In this document: positions 16,640-25,772 of the stretch, piece by piece
Numbering within the stretch: the stretch's first letter is position 1
Layout of the letters: each line of letters begins with the position of its first letter
NCBI RefSeq assembly: GCF_028737215.1
Contig: NZ_JAQZAM010000019.1
Span: 29,334 to 93,333, forward strand
Origin: Actinomycetospora chibensis
GTDB lineage: Bacteria; Actinomycetota; Actinomycetes; Mycobacteriales; Pseudonocardiaceae
Direction of reading: 5' to 3'
Length of the DNA stretch: 64,000 nt
Position numbers and translations under genes: made by a program
Notes under the pieces: generated by a model
What the model was told of the DNA's origin: nothing
The model's input: only the letters and a program-made list of their open reading frames with translations
Database searches by the model: none

Positions 16640-18301
16640 GTGACGCAGGACGCGACACGCCAGGACGCACCCAGCTCGCCGCCGCGACCCGCCGCGTCCC
16701 AGGCCGGTGCGGCGCGGGAGACGCTCGAGGACTACACGGTGCGCTTCGCCCCGCGCAGCTACCGCAAGTGGTCGACGGGCGTCGTGGCCGCCTCGGCCCT
16801 CGGCGGGATCGCGTATCTCGCGGACTTCGCCATCGGCGCCAACATCGGGATCTCCTACGGCACGGTGAACGCCCTCTGGGGCATCGCGGTGTTCGCCGTC
16901 GTGATCTTCCTGTCCGGTTTCCCGCTCGCCTACTACGCGGCGCGCTACAACCTGGACCTCGACCTGATCACCCGGGGCAGCGGCTTCGGCTACTACGGGT
17001 CGGTCGTCACGAACATCATCTTCGCGACGTTCACCTTCATCTTCTTCGCCCTCGAGGGCTCGATCATGGCCCAGGGCCTCGAGCTCGGGCTGGGCATGCC
17101 GCTCTGGCTCGGCTACGCCGTGTCGACGATCATCATCTTCCCGCTCGTCGTGTACGGCATGAGCCTGCTCTCGAAGCTGCAGCTCTGGACCACGCCGCTG
17201 TGGCTGGTCCTCATGGTGCTGCCGTTCGTCCACCTGCTCATCAGCCATCCGGACTCGGTGCAGGCGTTCTTCGCATACCAGGGCGAGGAGGGCCAGGGGA
17301 CGCCGAGCCTCGGGTCGGTGATGCTGGCCGCGGGGGTCTGCCTCTCGCTCATCGCCCAGATCGCCGAGCAGATCGACTACCTGCGGTTCATGCCGCCGAA
17401 GACGCCGGAGAACTCGCGGCGCTGGTGGGCCGCGACGGTCCTCGCCGGGCCGGGCTGGGTGATCTTCGGGGCGGCGAAGCAGGTCGTCGGGCTCTTCCTG
17501 GCGGTGTACCTGCTGGCCACCGTGGCCGGCGCCTCGTCGTTCGCGAACGAGCCGGTGCGCCAGTTCCTCGAGATCTACACCAACATCATGCCGGCATGGC
17601 TCGCGCTCACGCTCGCGGTGATCCTCGTCGTGATCAGCCAGATCAAGATCAACGTCACCAACGCCTACTCGGGCTCGCTGGCGTGGACGAACTCCTACAC
17701 GCGGGTGACGAAGCACTACCCCGGCCGGCTGGTCTTCCTCGGGGTGAACCTCCTCATCGCGCTCGTGCTGATGGAGGCGAACATGTTCGACTTCCTCAAC
17801 ACGATCCTCGGGTTCTACGCGAACTGCGGCATGGCGTGGGTCGTCGTCGTCGCCTCCGACATCGCGATCAACAAGTACCTGCTCGGCATCTCGCCCAAGG
17901 TCCCGGAGTTCCGGCGCGGCATGCTCTACGCGGTGAACCCGGTGGGCTTCGGCTCGATGCTCATCGCCGCCGGCGTCTCGATCCTCGCCTTCTTCGGCGC
18001 GCTGGGGGAGACGCTCGCGTCGTACTCGCCGCTGGTGGCGATCGGGCTCGCCTTCGTGCTGCCGCCGATCATCGCGCTCGCGACGAAGGGCCGGTACTAC
18101 CTGCGCCGCACCGACGACGGCATCGACGCCCCGATGTTCGACGAGCACGGCAACCCGTCGGGGGAGACGCTGCACTGCCAGGGCTGCGGGCAGGACCTCG
18201 AGCGCCCCGACATGGCGGCGTCGGGCACCGGGACCGGGCACGTCTGCTCGCTGTGCCTGTCCACCGACCGCGAGGGGCGGCACGTGCTGCCCGCGCGTTA
18301 G
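16640..18301 (+). CDS. NCS1-family permease with a C-terminal zinc-ribbon-like tail
   Basis: A 553-residue purine/cytosine-permease-type (NCS1) transporter with about twelve membrane helices. It begins EDYTVRFAPRSYRKWS, then GGIAYLADFAIGANIG, and carries IKINVTNAYSGSLAWTN, the usual core motif. After the last helix comes a soluble tail with C513-x2-C516 and C536-x2-C539 (CQGCG ... CSLC), a likely zinc ribbon that ordinary NCS1 permeases lack. GTG 16640 is chosen as the first codon of the hydrophilic leader. Its position inside the urease locus suggests uptake of a nitrogen compound that feeds urea, such as allantoin or a pyrimidine, or urea itself. The 3' end overlaps ureD by 4 bp. Confidence 0.85.
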   Translation: MTQDATRQDAPSSPPRPAASQAGAARETLEDYTVRFAPRSYRKWSTGVVAASALGGIAYLADFAIGANIGISYGTVNALWGIAVFAVVIFLSGFPLAYYAARYNLDLDLITRGSGFGYYGSVVTNIIFATFTFIFFALEGSIMAQGLELGLGMPLWLGYAVSTIIIFPLVVYGMSLLSKLQLWTTPLWLVLMVLPFVHLLISHPDSVQAFFAYQGEEGQGTPSLGSVMLAAGVCLSLIAQIAEQIDYLRFMPPKTPENSRRWWAATVLAGPGWVIFGAAKQVVGLFLAVYLLATVAGASSFANEPVRQFLEIYTNIMPAWLALTLAVILVVISQIKINVTNAYSGSLAWTNSYTRVTKHYPGRLVFLGVNLLIALVLMEANMFDFLNTILGFYANCGMAWVVVVASDIAINKYLLGISPKVPEFRRGMLYAVNPVGFGSMLIAAGVSILAFFGALGETLASYSPLVAIGLAFVLPPIIALATKGRYYLRRTDDGIDAPMFDEHGNPSGETLHCQGCGQDLERPDMAASGTGTGHVCSLCLSTDREGRHVLPAR

Positions 18302-19044
18302 CCCCCGGCCAGGAGCGCACGCTGGGCCTCGACGGTCCGGGCGACGTCCGTGGTCGGGCCCAGGGCCGTGACCAGCGCGCCCGGGCCGTCGAGGACGGTC
18401 CGGGCCCAGCGCAGGGCGCCGTTCTCGCCCCCGTCGTCGCCGATGCCGTTCAGCCCGTCGCCGCACACCAGCAGCGTGCCGAGCGAGCGGGCCGCGCCGC
18501 TCCCGCCCGGCCCGGCGAGCACCGCGTCGGCGCCGTCGAGGCGGGTCGCCGTCGCGAGCAGGGAACGGCCGTCGACGGTGGCGGTGAGGTCGCTGCGGCA
18601 GCGCCCGCCGCGCTGGTCGGCGCGCCCCATCACGACCTGCTCGGTGACGGTCGCGGTCGCCCCCGCGGCGAGCCGCAGGTCCAGGCTCGACCACCAGTCT
18701 GCGCCGTCGGTGACGACGGTCGGTCCGGGGCGCCAGTCCAGCGACGCGCCCGGCCCGAGGCGGGCGGTCACGGCGAAGCGGGCCTTGCCGCCGTGGCGCC
18801 CGGGCTGCACGACGGTCGCGGCGGCGGTGCGGAGCTCGAGGCGCTCGCCGGACCCGAGATCGACGTCGAGCCGGAGACGGTCGCCGCCCAGCGGTCCGCC
18901 ACCCACCTGCACCAGGTGCACCCGCCCCGGCCCCGTGCGGCGCAGGACGAGGGGAGGGCTCGACGCCCAGGTCAGGCGCCCGCCGGAGCGGGACACACGG
19001 GCCGTGGCGTCGACGTCGGGGCCTGCGGGGGCCTCAGGAGGCAA
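18298..19044 (-). CDS. ureD: Urease accessory protein UreD
   Basis: UreD/UreH scaffold protein that forms the UreD-UreF-UreG complex on apo-urease. Recognisable blocks are GGRLTWASSPPLVLRRTG, LELRTAAATVVQPGR, RLGPGASLDWRPGPTVVTDGA and the C-terminal MGRADQRGG region. TTG 19044 overlaps the ureF stop and gives 248 residues, near the usual length; GTG 18996 would start later and lose some of the first strand. It is the last gene of the minus-strand ureA-ureBC-ureF-ureD run. Confidence 0.88.
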   Translation of the reverse strand: MPPEAPAGPDVDATARVSRSGGRLTWASSPPLVLRRTGPGRVHLVQVGGGPLGGDRLRLDVDLGSGERLELRTAAATVVQPGRHGGKARFAVTARLGPGASLDWRPGPTVVTDGADWWSSLDLRLAAGATATVTEQVVMGRADQRGGRCRSDLTATVDGRSLLATATRLDGADAVLAGPGGSGAARSLGTLLVCGDGLNGIGDDGGENGALRWARTVLDGPGALVTALGPTTDVARTVEAQRALLAGG

Positions 19045-19723
19045 AGAGTGCTCCGTCCCCCCGGGCGTGCAGGACCGCCAGCACCTCGGGCAGCGGGGTA
19101 CTCGCGGCGGGGAGCAGCGCGGGGTCGTGCGCGCCGGCGGCGGCGCTCCCGGCGGCCGCCGCCTCGGCGACGGTCGCCGCGCCGTCGGCCAGCGCCCGGG
19201 CGTGCACCGCGGACAGGGCGAGCGGGTCCATCCCCAGCAGTCGGACCGCCGCCGAGACGACCTGCCCGGCGAGGTGGTGGACGGCGAGGGCGGCGGCGTC
19301 GTGCGGGGTCCCCCCGGCCGCGGCGACGACCACACCGAGCGCGAGCGCCTGGTGCGGACGGCGCCCGAGGGCGTCGTAGCCCAGCGACGGCCAGGCCGCG
19401 CGCGCGGTGCGCAGCAGCGCACGCCCCTGGGCCCGCGAGACCTCCCGCAGGGCCGCGACCGGGGTGCGCGCCGAGACGGCCGCGTCCCAGGGATCCCAGC
19501 CGACCGGAGCGTGGGCGGGGCGATCCCCGAGCGCGCACGCCGCCGCGGAGGCCGCCGCCGTGAGCAGGCCCGCCGTCGGCACCCGGGCGGCGAGGAAGCC
19601 CGCGACGTCCTCCGGGGTGCGGACGAGCCCCCGGGTCGCGGCGGCCTCGAGGCCCGCCGAGTGGGCGTGGCCGCCTGTCGGCAGGCGCGAGTCGGCGAGC
19701 AGCCACAGCTGCGGCGCCACCAT
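19034..19723 (-). CDS. ureF: Urease accessory protein UreF
   Basis: A 229-residue UreF, the all-helical partner that couples UreG to the UreD-apo-urease complex. The start MVAPQLWLLADSRLPTGGHAHSAGLE matches the family consensus (LPxGGFxHSxGLE). Further blocks are LGDRPAHAPVGWDPWDAAVS and the C-terminal LLGMDPLALSAVHARAL. It starts 13 bp after ureBC and overlaps ureD, so it is almost certainly co-transcribed. Confidence 0.9.
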   Translation of the reverse strand: MVAPQLWLLADSRLPTGGHAHSAGLEAAATRGLVRTPEDVAGFLAARVPTAGLLTAAASAAACALGDRPAHAPVGWDPWDAAVSARTPVAALREVSRAQGRALLRTARAAWPSLGYDALGRRPHQALALGVVVAAAGGTPHDAAALAVHHLAGQVVSAAVRLLGMDPLALSAVHARALADGAATVAEAAAAGSAAAGAHDPALLPAASTPLPEVLAVLHARGDGALFAS

Positions 19724-19736
19724 CAGGACGGGCCCA

Positions 19737-21781
<2,045 letters not shown>

Positions 21782-21785
<4 letters not shown>

Positions 21786-22084
21786 GTGATCGGGTCGTGC
21801 ACGGAGACGAGCTTGGTCCCGTCCGGGAACGTCGCCTCGACCGCGACCGTCGGGATCAGCTCCGGCACGCCGTCCATGACGTCGTCCCGGGTGAGCACGT
21901 GCTGCCCGTCGGCCATGAGCTCGGCGACCGACCGCCCGTCGCGGGCGCCCTCGAGGATCCAGGACGTCAGCAGGGCCGTGGCCTCGGGATGGTTCAGGCG
22001 CAGGCCGCGTGCGCGGCGCTCGCGGGCGAGGTTCGCCGCGACGTGCACCAGCAACCTCTCCTGCTCGTGCGGTGTCAGCAGCAC
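21782..22084 (-). CDS. ureA: Urease gamma subunit UreA
   Basis: A 100-residue urease gamma subunit: [61 protein letters not shown] and [17 protein letters not shown] match the family end to end. GTG 22084 has GAGGAG six bases upstream; the frame stays open farther upstream but only the last 100 residues belong. The stop overlaps the ureBC start (GTGA), giving translational coupling. First gene of the urease run. Confidence 0.94.
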
Positions 22085-22161
22085 GTCGCTCTCCTCGGAC
22101 GTCGCGTGGGCGTCACGAGCCACGCTGCCCGAGTGGTCGCCATCGTATCGGCGAGTGCGGG

Positions 22162-22752
22162 TCAGTGCGTGCCGCGCAGCCCCAGGGTCTCGATCCACCC
22201 GGCGAGGCCGTCGAGGGCCGCCTTGGCGCCGGCCTCGGTCTCCTCGGGCGGGGTGAAGGTTCGCGCGTCGCCCTCGCCGGAGACGAACTTGGCGGCGAAC
22301 GGGATCGGCACGGTGGCCGCGACCGGCACCATGCGCAGGGCGACCAGCACCGGCCAGAGAGCCTCGGTGGCGCGGGCACCCGCGGCCACTCCGCCGTAGC
22401 CGAGCAGCGCGACCGGCTTGCCCGCCCACTCCTGGTTGAGGTGGTCGAGCGCGTTCTTCAGCGCGGCGTTGTAGCTGTGGTTGTACTCGGGATGGACGAT
22501 CGCGAAGGCGTCCGCGCGGGCGATCGTGGCGCTGAAGGCCTTCGTCGAGTCGAGCGTGTAGCGCGCGAACCGCGGGTGCTCCGGCTCGGCGAACATCGGC
22601 AGGTCGACGTCGGCGAGATCGACGATCTCGACGTCGAAACCCTCGTACTGCCGCGCGTACGACGCGAACCACTGCGCGATCGGTTCACCGACCCGCCCGG
22701 GGCGGGTGCTCGCGACGATGATCTGCAGCAGGGGGCGGCCGGCGTCGGTCAT
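22162..22752 (-). CDS. NADPH-dependent FMN reductase-like flavoprotein
   Basis: A 196-residue flavodoxin-fold protein: [22 protein letters not shown] is the FMN phosphate loop, followed by [50 protein letters not shown] and [15 protein letters not shown]. It belongs to the chromate/quinone reductase group that protects against quinone or oxidative stress. Upstream, in the divergent interval to the TMEM165-like gene, is a perfect inverted repeat (22784-22801) that may be an operator. Confidence 0.88.
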   Translation of the reverse strand: MTDAGRPLLQIIVASTRPGRVGEPIAQWFASYARQYEGFDVEIVDLADVDLPMFAEPEHPRFARYTLDSTKAFSATIARADAFAIVHPEYNHSYNAALKNALDHLNQEWAGKPVALLGYGGVAAGARATEALWPVLVALRMVPVAATVPIPFAAKFVSGEGDARTFTPPEETEAGAKAALDGLAGWIETLGLRGTH

Positions 22753-22783
22753 CGGGCTCCTTCGTGTGGCGTCGTGCGAGAGG

Positions 22784-22801
22784 TGGTTGTCGCTACAACC
22801 A
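22784..22801. promoter_or_regulatory. 18-bp inverted repeat, candidate operator
   Basis: TGGTTGT (22784-22790), spacer CGCT, ACAACCA (22795-22801): perfect 7-bp arms. It lies 32 bp upstream of the FMN reductase start and 65 bp upstream of the divergent TMEM165-like gene, where a dimeric regulator would block either promoter. No regulator gene is adjacent. Confidence 0.5.
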
Positions 22802-22865
22802 TTCTGCGCCCTGCGCGACGAACGCGGCGGTTGTGGTGGGGCGTGCGTGACTGGATGATCCCTCC

Positions 22866-23450
22866 GTGTCAGTGGCAGCCATCACCTTCGGGCTCGTGTT
22901 CCTGGCGGAGGTCGCGGACACCAGCGGACTGGTGACGCTCGTGCTCGCCAGCCGCCTCCCGGCGCGGTGGGTGCTGGTCGGCGTCTGCGCCGGGATGCTC
23001 GTGCACGTCGGGGTCGCGATCGCGGCCGGCAGCCTCCTGGCGCTGCTGCCCGAACGGCCCCTCGAGGCCGTCCTGGCCCTGATCTTCCTCGTCGGGGCGT
23101 TCCTGATCTGGCGGGAGGGCGAGGAGGACGACGATGACGACGACGAGGTCTCGTTGAAGGAGACGCCGCGCACCGCCTGGAGCGTGGTCGCGACCGCGTT
23201 CGGGATCACCGTGCTCTCGGAGTTCGCCGACCCGTCGCAGATCGTCGCCGCCTCGCTGGTCGCGCGGTACGGCGACCCGGTCGCCGTCGGCATCGGCGCC
23301 CTGCTCGGGCTCTGGGTCGTCTCCGCGCTCGCGGTCTGGGGCGGCGACCGCGTCCGTCGGTACATCCCGGTGAAGTGGGTGACCCGGGTGGCGGCCACGA
23401 TCATGGTGGGTCTCGCGGTGTGGACCGCGGTCGACGCGATCCGTGGGTGA
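22866..23450 (+). CDS. TMEM165/GDT1 (UPF0016)-family membrane protein with altered motifs
   Basis: A 194-residue protein of two three-helix repeats joined by an acidic loop (GEEDDDDDDEVSLKET), the layout of the TMEM165/GDT1 manganese/calcium transporters. The repeat motifs, normally E-x-G/P-D-K/L-T, are here E-V-A-D-T-S and E-F-A-D-P-S-Q. The acidic residues that bind the cation remain, while the Gly/Pro and Lys/Thr positions differ. It may export manganese or have changed specificity. The next gene begins 6 bp downstream. Confidence 0.8.
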   Translation: MSVAAITFGLVFLAEVADTSGLVTLVLASRLPARWVLVGVCAGMLVHVGVAIAAGSLLALLPERPLEAVLALIFLVGAFLIWREGEEDDDDDDEVSLKETPRTAWSVVATAFGITVLSEFADPSQIVAASLVARYGDPVAVGIGALLGLWVVSALAVWGGDRVRRYIPVKWVTRVAATIMVGLAVWTAVDAIRG

Positions 23451-23456
23451 CGTGAC

Positions 23457-23918
23457 GTGCTCACCTGGTTGAGGAGCTGGAAGGGCGGTCTCGTCGTCGC
23501 CGCCGCGTGCCTGGTGGCGGGGCTGGTCCGGGTGGTCGCCGCCCCGCTCGACCTGCTGACCGTGGGGCTCTTCCCGCTGGCCGTCGCCTACGGGGTCGCC
23601 GCCGAGGTCGAGCGTCGGATGAGCAACGCCCGCCGGGCCGCGACCCGAGCTGACGGGGCGGACCCCATGCCCTGGTCCACGCAGCCGTCCCGCCTCGCCG
23701 CCTGGCTCCGTGCGGAGCGGGGGTACGCCCGGGAGGGGGCCGTCGTCGTCCCGCCGGCGACCTCCACGAAGGACCGGGTCGGGGCGGTCCTCGCGATCGC
23801 GGCGGGCGTCCTCGGCCTGGTCCTGGTGTTCCAGGGCCACGACGGACGTGAGGGGCACACCCCCGCGGCCCCGATCGGCCACGCGAGCCCGGCGTCCGGG
23901 CCGGTCGACGACGGTTAG
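23457..23918 (+). CDS. Hypothetical membrane protein
   Basis: A 153-residue protein with two N-terminal hydrophobic segments (GGLVVAAACLVAGLVRVVAAP and LTVGLFPLAVAYGVAAEVE), a polar middle, then one helix (GAVLAIAAGVLGLVLVFQG) and a short polar tail. No family recognised. GTG 23457 lies 6 bp after the stop of the TMEM165-like gene, so the two are probably one operon. It converges on the monooxygenase gene with a 13-bp gap. Confidence 0.6.
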   Translation: MLTWLRSWKGGLVVAAACLVAGLVRVVAAPLDLLTVGLFPLAVAYGVAAEVERRMSNARRAATRADGADPMPWSTQPSRLAAWLRAERGYAREGAVVVPPATSTKDRVGAVLAIAAGVLGLVLVFQGHDGREGHTPAAPIGHASPASGPVDDG

Positions 23919-23931
23919 GTCGGCCTGCTCG

Positions 23932-24255
23932 TCACCGGGGCTGGATCTCGCCCATCGGGCCGAAGCCGGCGTGGGGCGTGTCGATGTAGAGGATCTGCGG
24001 CTGTGCCGACACGAGGTCGGGCGCGGCGTCGAAGAAGTGCTTCACGTAGGGCTGCTGGACGTGGGTCGCTCCGGCGTCGGCGTCCCGGAAGCCCTCGATG
24101 CAGACGTACTCGTTCTCGTCGGTGAGGCTGCGGGAGAACTTGAAGAACAGGCAGCCCTCCTCGGAGTTGACGTCCTTGGCGTAGGAGTCGGCGAGGGCCA
24201 GCCACTCGTCCGTCTTCTCGGGACGGATCGGCATGACGATGTTGATCACGATCAC
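23932..24255 (-). CDS. ABM-domain antibiotic biosynthesis monooxygenase-like protein
   Basis: A 107-residue ferredoxin-like ABM-domain protein: VINIVMPIRPEKTDEWLALADSY, SEEGCLFFKFSRSLTDENEYVCIEGFRDADAGATH, QQPYVKHFF. It resembles YgiN-type quinol monooxygenases or small heme-degrading relatives. GTG 24255 is chosen because AAGGAG sits six bases upstream; the longer frame to 24312 is acidic and unlike the family. Function probably in quinone or aromatic metabolism, unproven. Confidence 0.8.
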   Translation of the reverse strand: MIVINIVMPIRPEKTDEWLALADSYAKDVNSEEGCLFFKFSRSLTDENEYVCIEGFRDADAGATHVQQPYVKHFFDAAPDLVSAQPQILYIDTPHAGFGPMGEIQPR

Positions 24256-24367
24256 GGCGGGCTCCTTCGAGTCGTCGGCGAGGTCCCCGGCCAGGTCATC
24301 GCCTCCGGCCATCGTCGTGAGGTGGCGCGAGGACCGTCAACATCGGCTCAGGATGTGCACGCCCCGC

Positions 24368-24760
24368 TCAGCCGGGCACCAGCGCGATCTTCCCGGTGAC
24401 GGCCCGCCGGGCGAAGCGGGCGACCAGGTGCGCGCCGCCCCCGGTGAGCCGGCGGATGTCGTCAGGTGCGAGGCGTAGGCGCCGAAGCCCATGACCAGCG
24501 CGGCGACGCGGTCGCCGACGGCTGGGCTCCCGACCTCCGCCCCCATCGCCGTCCCGCGCCCGCACAGGGAAGGTACCGGGGGTGAAGGGCAGCTCCGGCC
24601 GCAGCTGGTAGCCGGCCCGGACGATCAGGGCGTCGACGAAGCCGACCCCGGCGGCCTCGACCTCGACGAGCACCTCGCCCGGCCCCGGCACGGGATCGGG
24701 CCCGTCGACGATCTCGACGTCCTCGACGGGCCCGAAGGCGCGACAGACCACTCGCCTCAT
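24368..24760 (-). pseudogene. Quinone oxidoreductase (MDR family) remnant
   Basis: The first 65 codons give a normal N-terminus (MRRVVCRAFGPVEDVEIVDG, EVLVEVEAAGVGFVDALIVRAGYQ, ELPFTPG). Then a frameshift occurs near 24570; the other frame continues GAEVGSPAVGDRVAALVMGFGAYASHL. The sequence then jumps to RRLTGGGAHLVARFARRAVTGKIALVPG, the usual C-terminus. A complete enzyme is about 320 residues; here the whole Rossmann domain is gone. The ATG overlaps the stop of the EamA gene, so the intact gene was once the second gene of that operon. Confidence 0.82.
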
Positions 24761-25710
24761 GACGGGGATCCTGCCCGGCGCCGCCGGCCGAGGAGCCCGA
24801 GGCCGACGTACATGCCGACGAGGGCCACGGCGAGGCCGATGACGGCGTTCACGGTGAGAGGCTCGCCGACGATCGGCACGGCGGCGAGCGCGACCGTCGC
24901 CGGTACGAGGTTGAGCAGGGCGCTCACGTGCACCGTCGAGCGCCACTGCAGCAGCAGGAACATCAGCGCGAACGCTCCGGCCGAGTTCACGACGCCGAGC
25001 CAGAGCGACACCCACCACCCGGCCGCGTCGGTGGGCAGCCAGCCGACGCCGAGGAAGGGCATCGCGGCCACGGTCACCACCAGCGACGCCGCCATCTGGA
25101 CCGCGACGCTCGTGGCGACGGGCGTGTCGTCGTTGAACCGCTTCTGGTAGAGCGTGCCGGCGGCCATCGAGAGCATCCCGAGCACCGGGAGCACGACGGC
25201 CGAGCCGAGCGACCCGCCGAGCTGGTCGGACAGGACGATGTAGACCCCGCAGGCCCCGATCAGCAGGCCGACGGCGGGCGCCGCGCCCAGCCGCGTGGCC
25301 AGCACCAGCGGCGTCAGCAGCCCGACCAGCAGGGGCGCCATCCCGAGGATGAGGCTGGAGACGCCGGCCGGGACGCCCTCCGCCAGGCCGGTGTAGACGA
25401 AGCTGAACTGGCCGACCTGCAGCAGCAGGGCGGTGACCACGAGGTGCACCCAGGCCCGGCCGCGGGGCATCGCCGGCCGCATCACGACGACGGCGACGAG
25501 CACCACGGACAGCGCGATGAGGAACCGCCACAGCAGCACCGTCGGCACCGCCATGTGCGCGGTGGCGATCTTCCCGGCGATGAACCCGGACGCGTAGATC
25601 GGCACGAACAGCGTGCTGAGCAGGGGGACGAGCCAGCGGCGGGGAGGACGCTCCGTCGAGTCCTCGACCGGCGGCGCCGTCAGCGGGCCGCCGCGGCTGT
25701 CACGGAGCAT
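24757..25710 (-). CDS. EamA-family (DMT) transporter
   Basis: A 317-residue drug/metabolite transporter with about ten helices in two EamA repeats: LFVPIYASGFIAGKIATAHM...LLWRFLIAL, LAEGVPAGVSSLILGMAPLLVGLL in the first, and LWLGVVNSAGAFALMFLLL, ALLNLVPATVALAAVPIVGEPLT in the second. It probably exports a metabolite. The start ATG 25710 is followed by a proline-rich cytoplasmic leader. An ACAAC-N7-GTTGT repeat lies just upstream. The decayed quinone oxidoreductase overlaps its stop. Confidence 0.88.
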   Translation of the reverse strand: MLRDSRGGPLTAPPVEDSTERPPRRWLVPLLSTLFVPIYASGFIAGKIATAHMAVPTVLLWRFLIALSVVLVAVVVMRPAMPRGRAWVHLVVTALLLQVGQFSFVYTGLAEGVPAGVSSLILGMAPLLVGLLTPLVLATRLGAAPAVGLLIGACGVYIVLSDQLGGSLGSAVVLPVLGMLSMAAGTLYQKRFNDDTPVATSVAVQMAASLVVTVAAMPFLGVGWLPTDAAGWWVSLWLGVVNSAGAFALMFLLLQWRSTVHVSALLNLVPATVALAAVPIVGEPLTVNAVIGLAVALVGMYVGLGLLGRRRRAGSPS

Positions 25711-25737
25711 GACCGCCAGTCCATAGCACCGCTAACG

Positions 25738-25754
25738 ACAACGCAAACGGTTGT
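25738..25754. promoter_or_regulatory. ACAAC-N7-GTTGT inverted repeat upstream of the EamA gene
   Basis: Imperfect dyad 28 bp upstream of the EamA start, within the 62-bp gap to the kinase gene. It is made of the same GTTGT/ACAAC half-site letters as the repeat at 22784-22801 but with the arms in the opposite order. Candidate operator only. Confidence 0.3.
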
Positions 25755-25772
25755 GCGTCACCCCCTCCGCGT

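Noticed and set aside
15793..19563. 1256-residue open frame through the urease/permease region
   Set aside because: Antisense or out-of-frame to ureG, the permease and ureD, all of which have family motifs.
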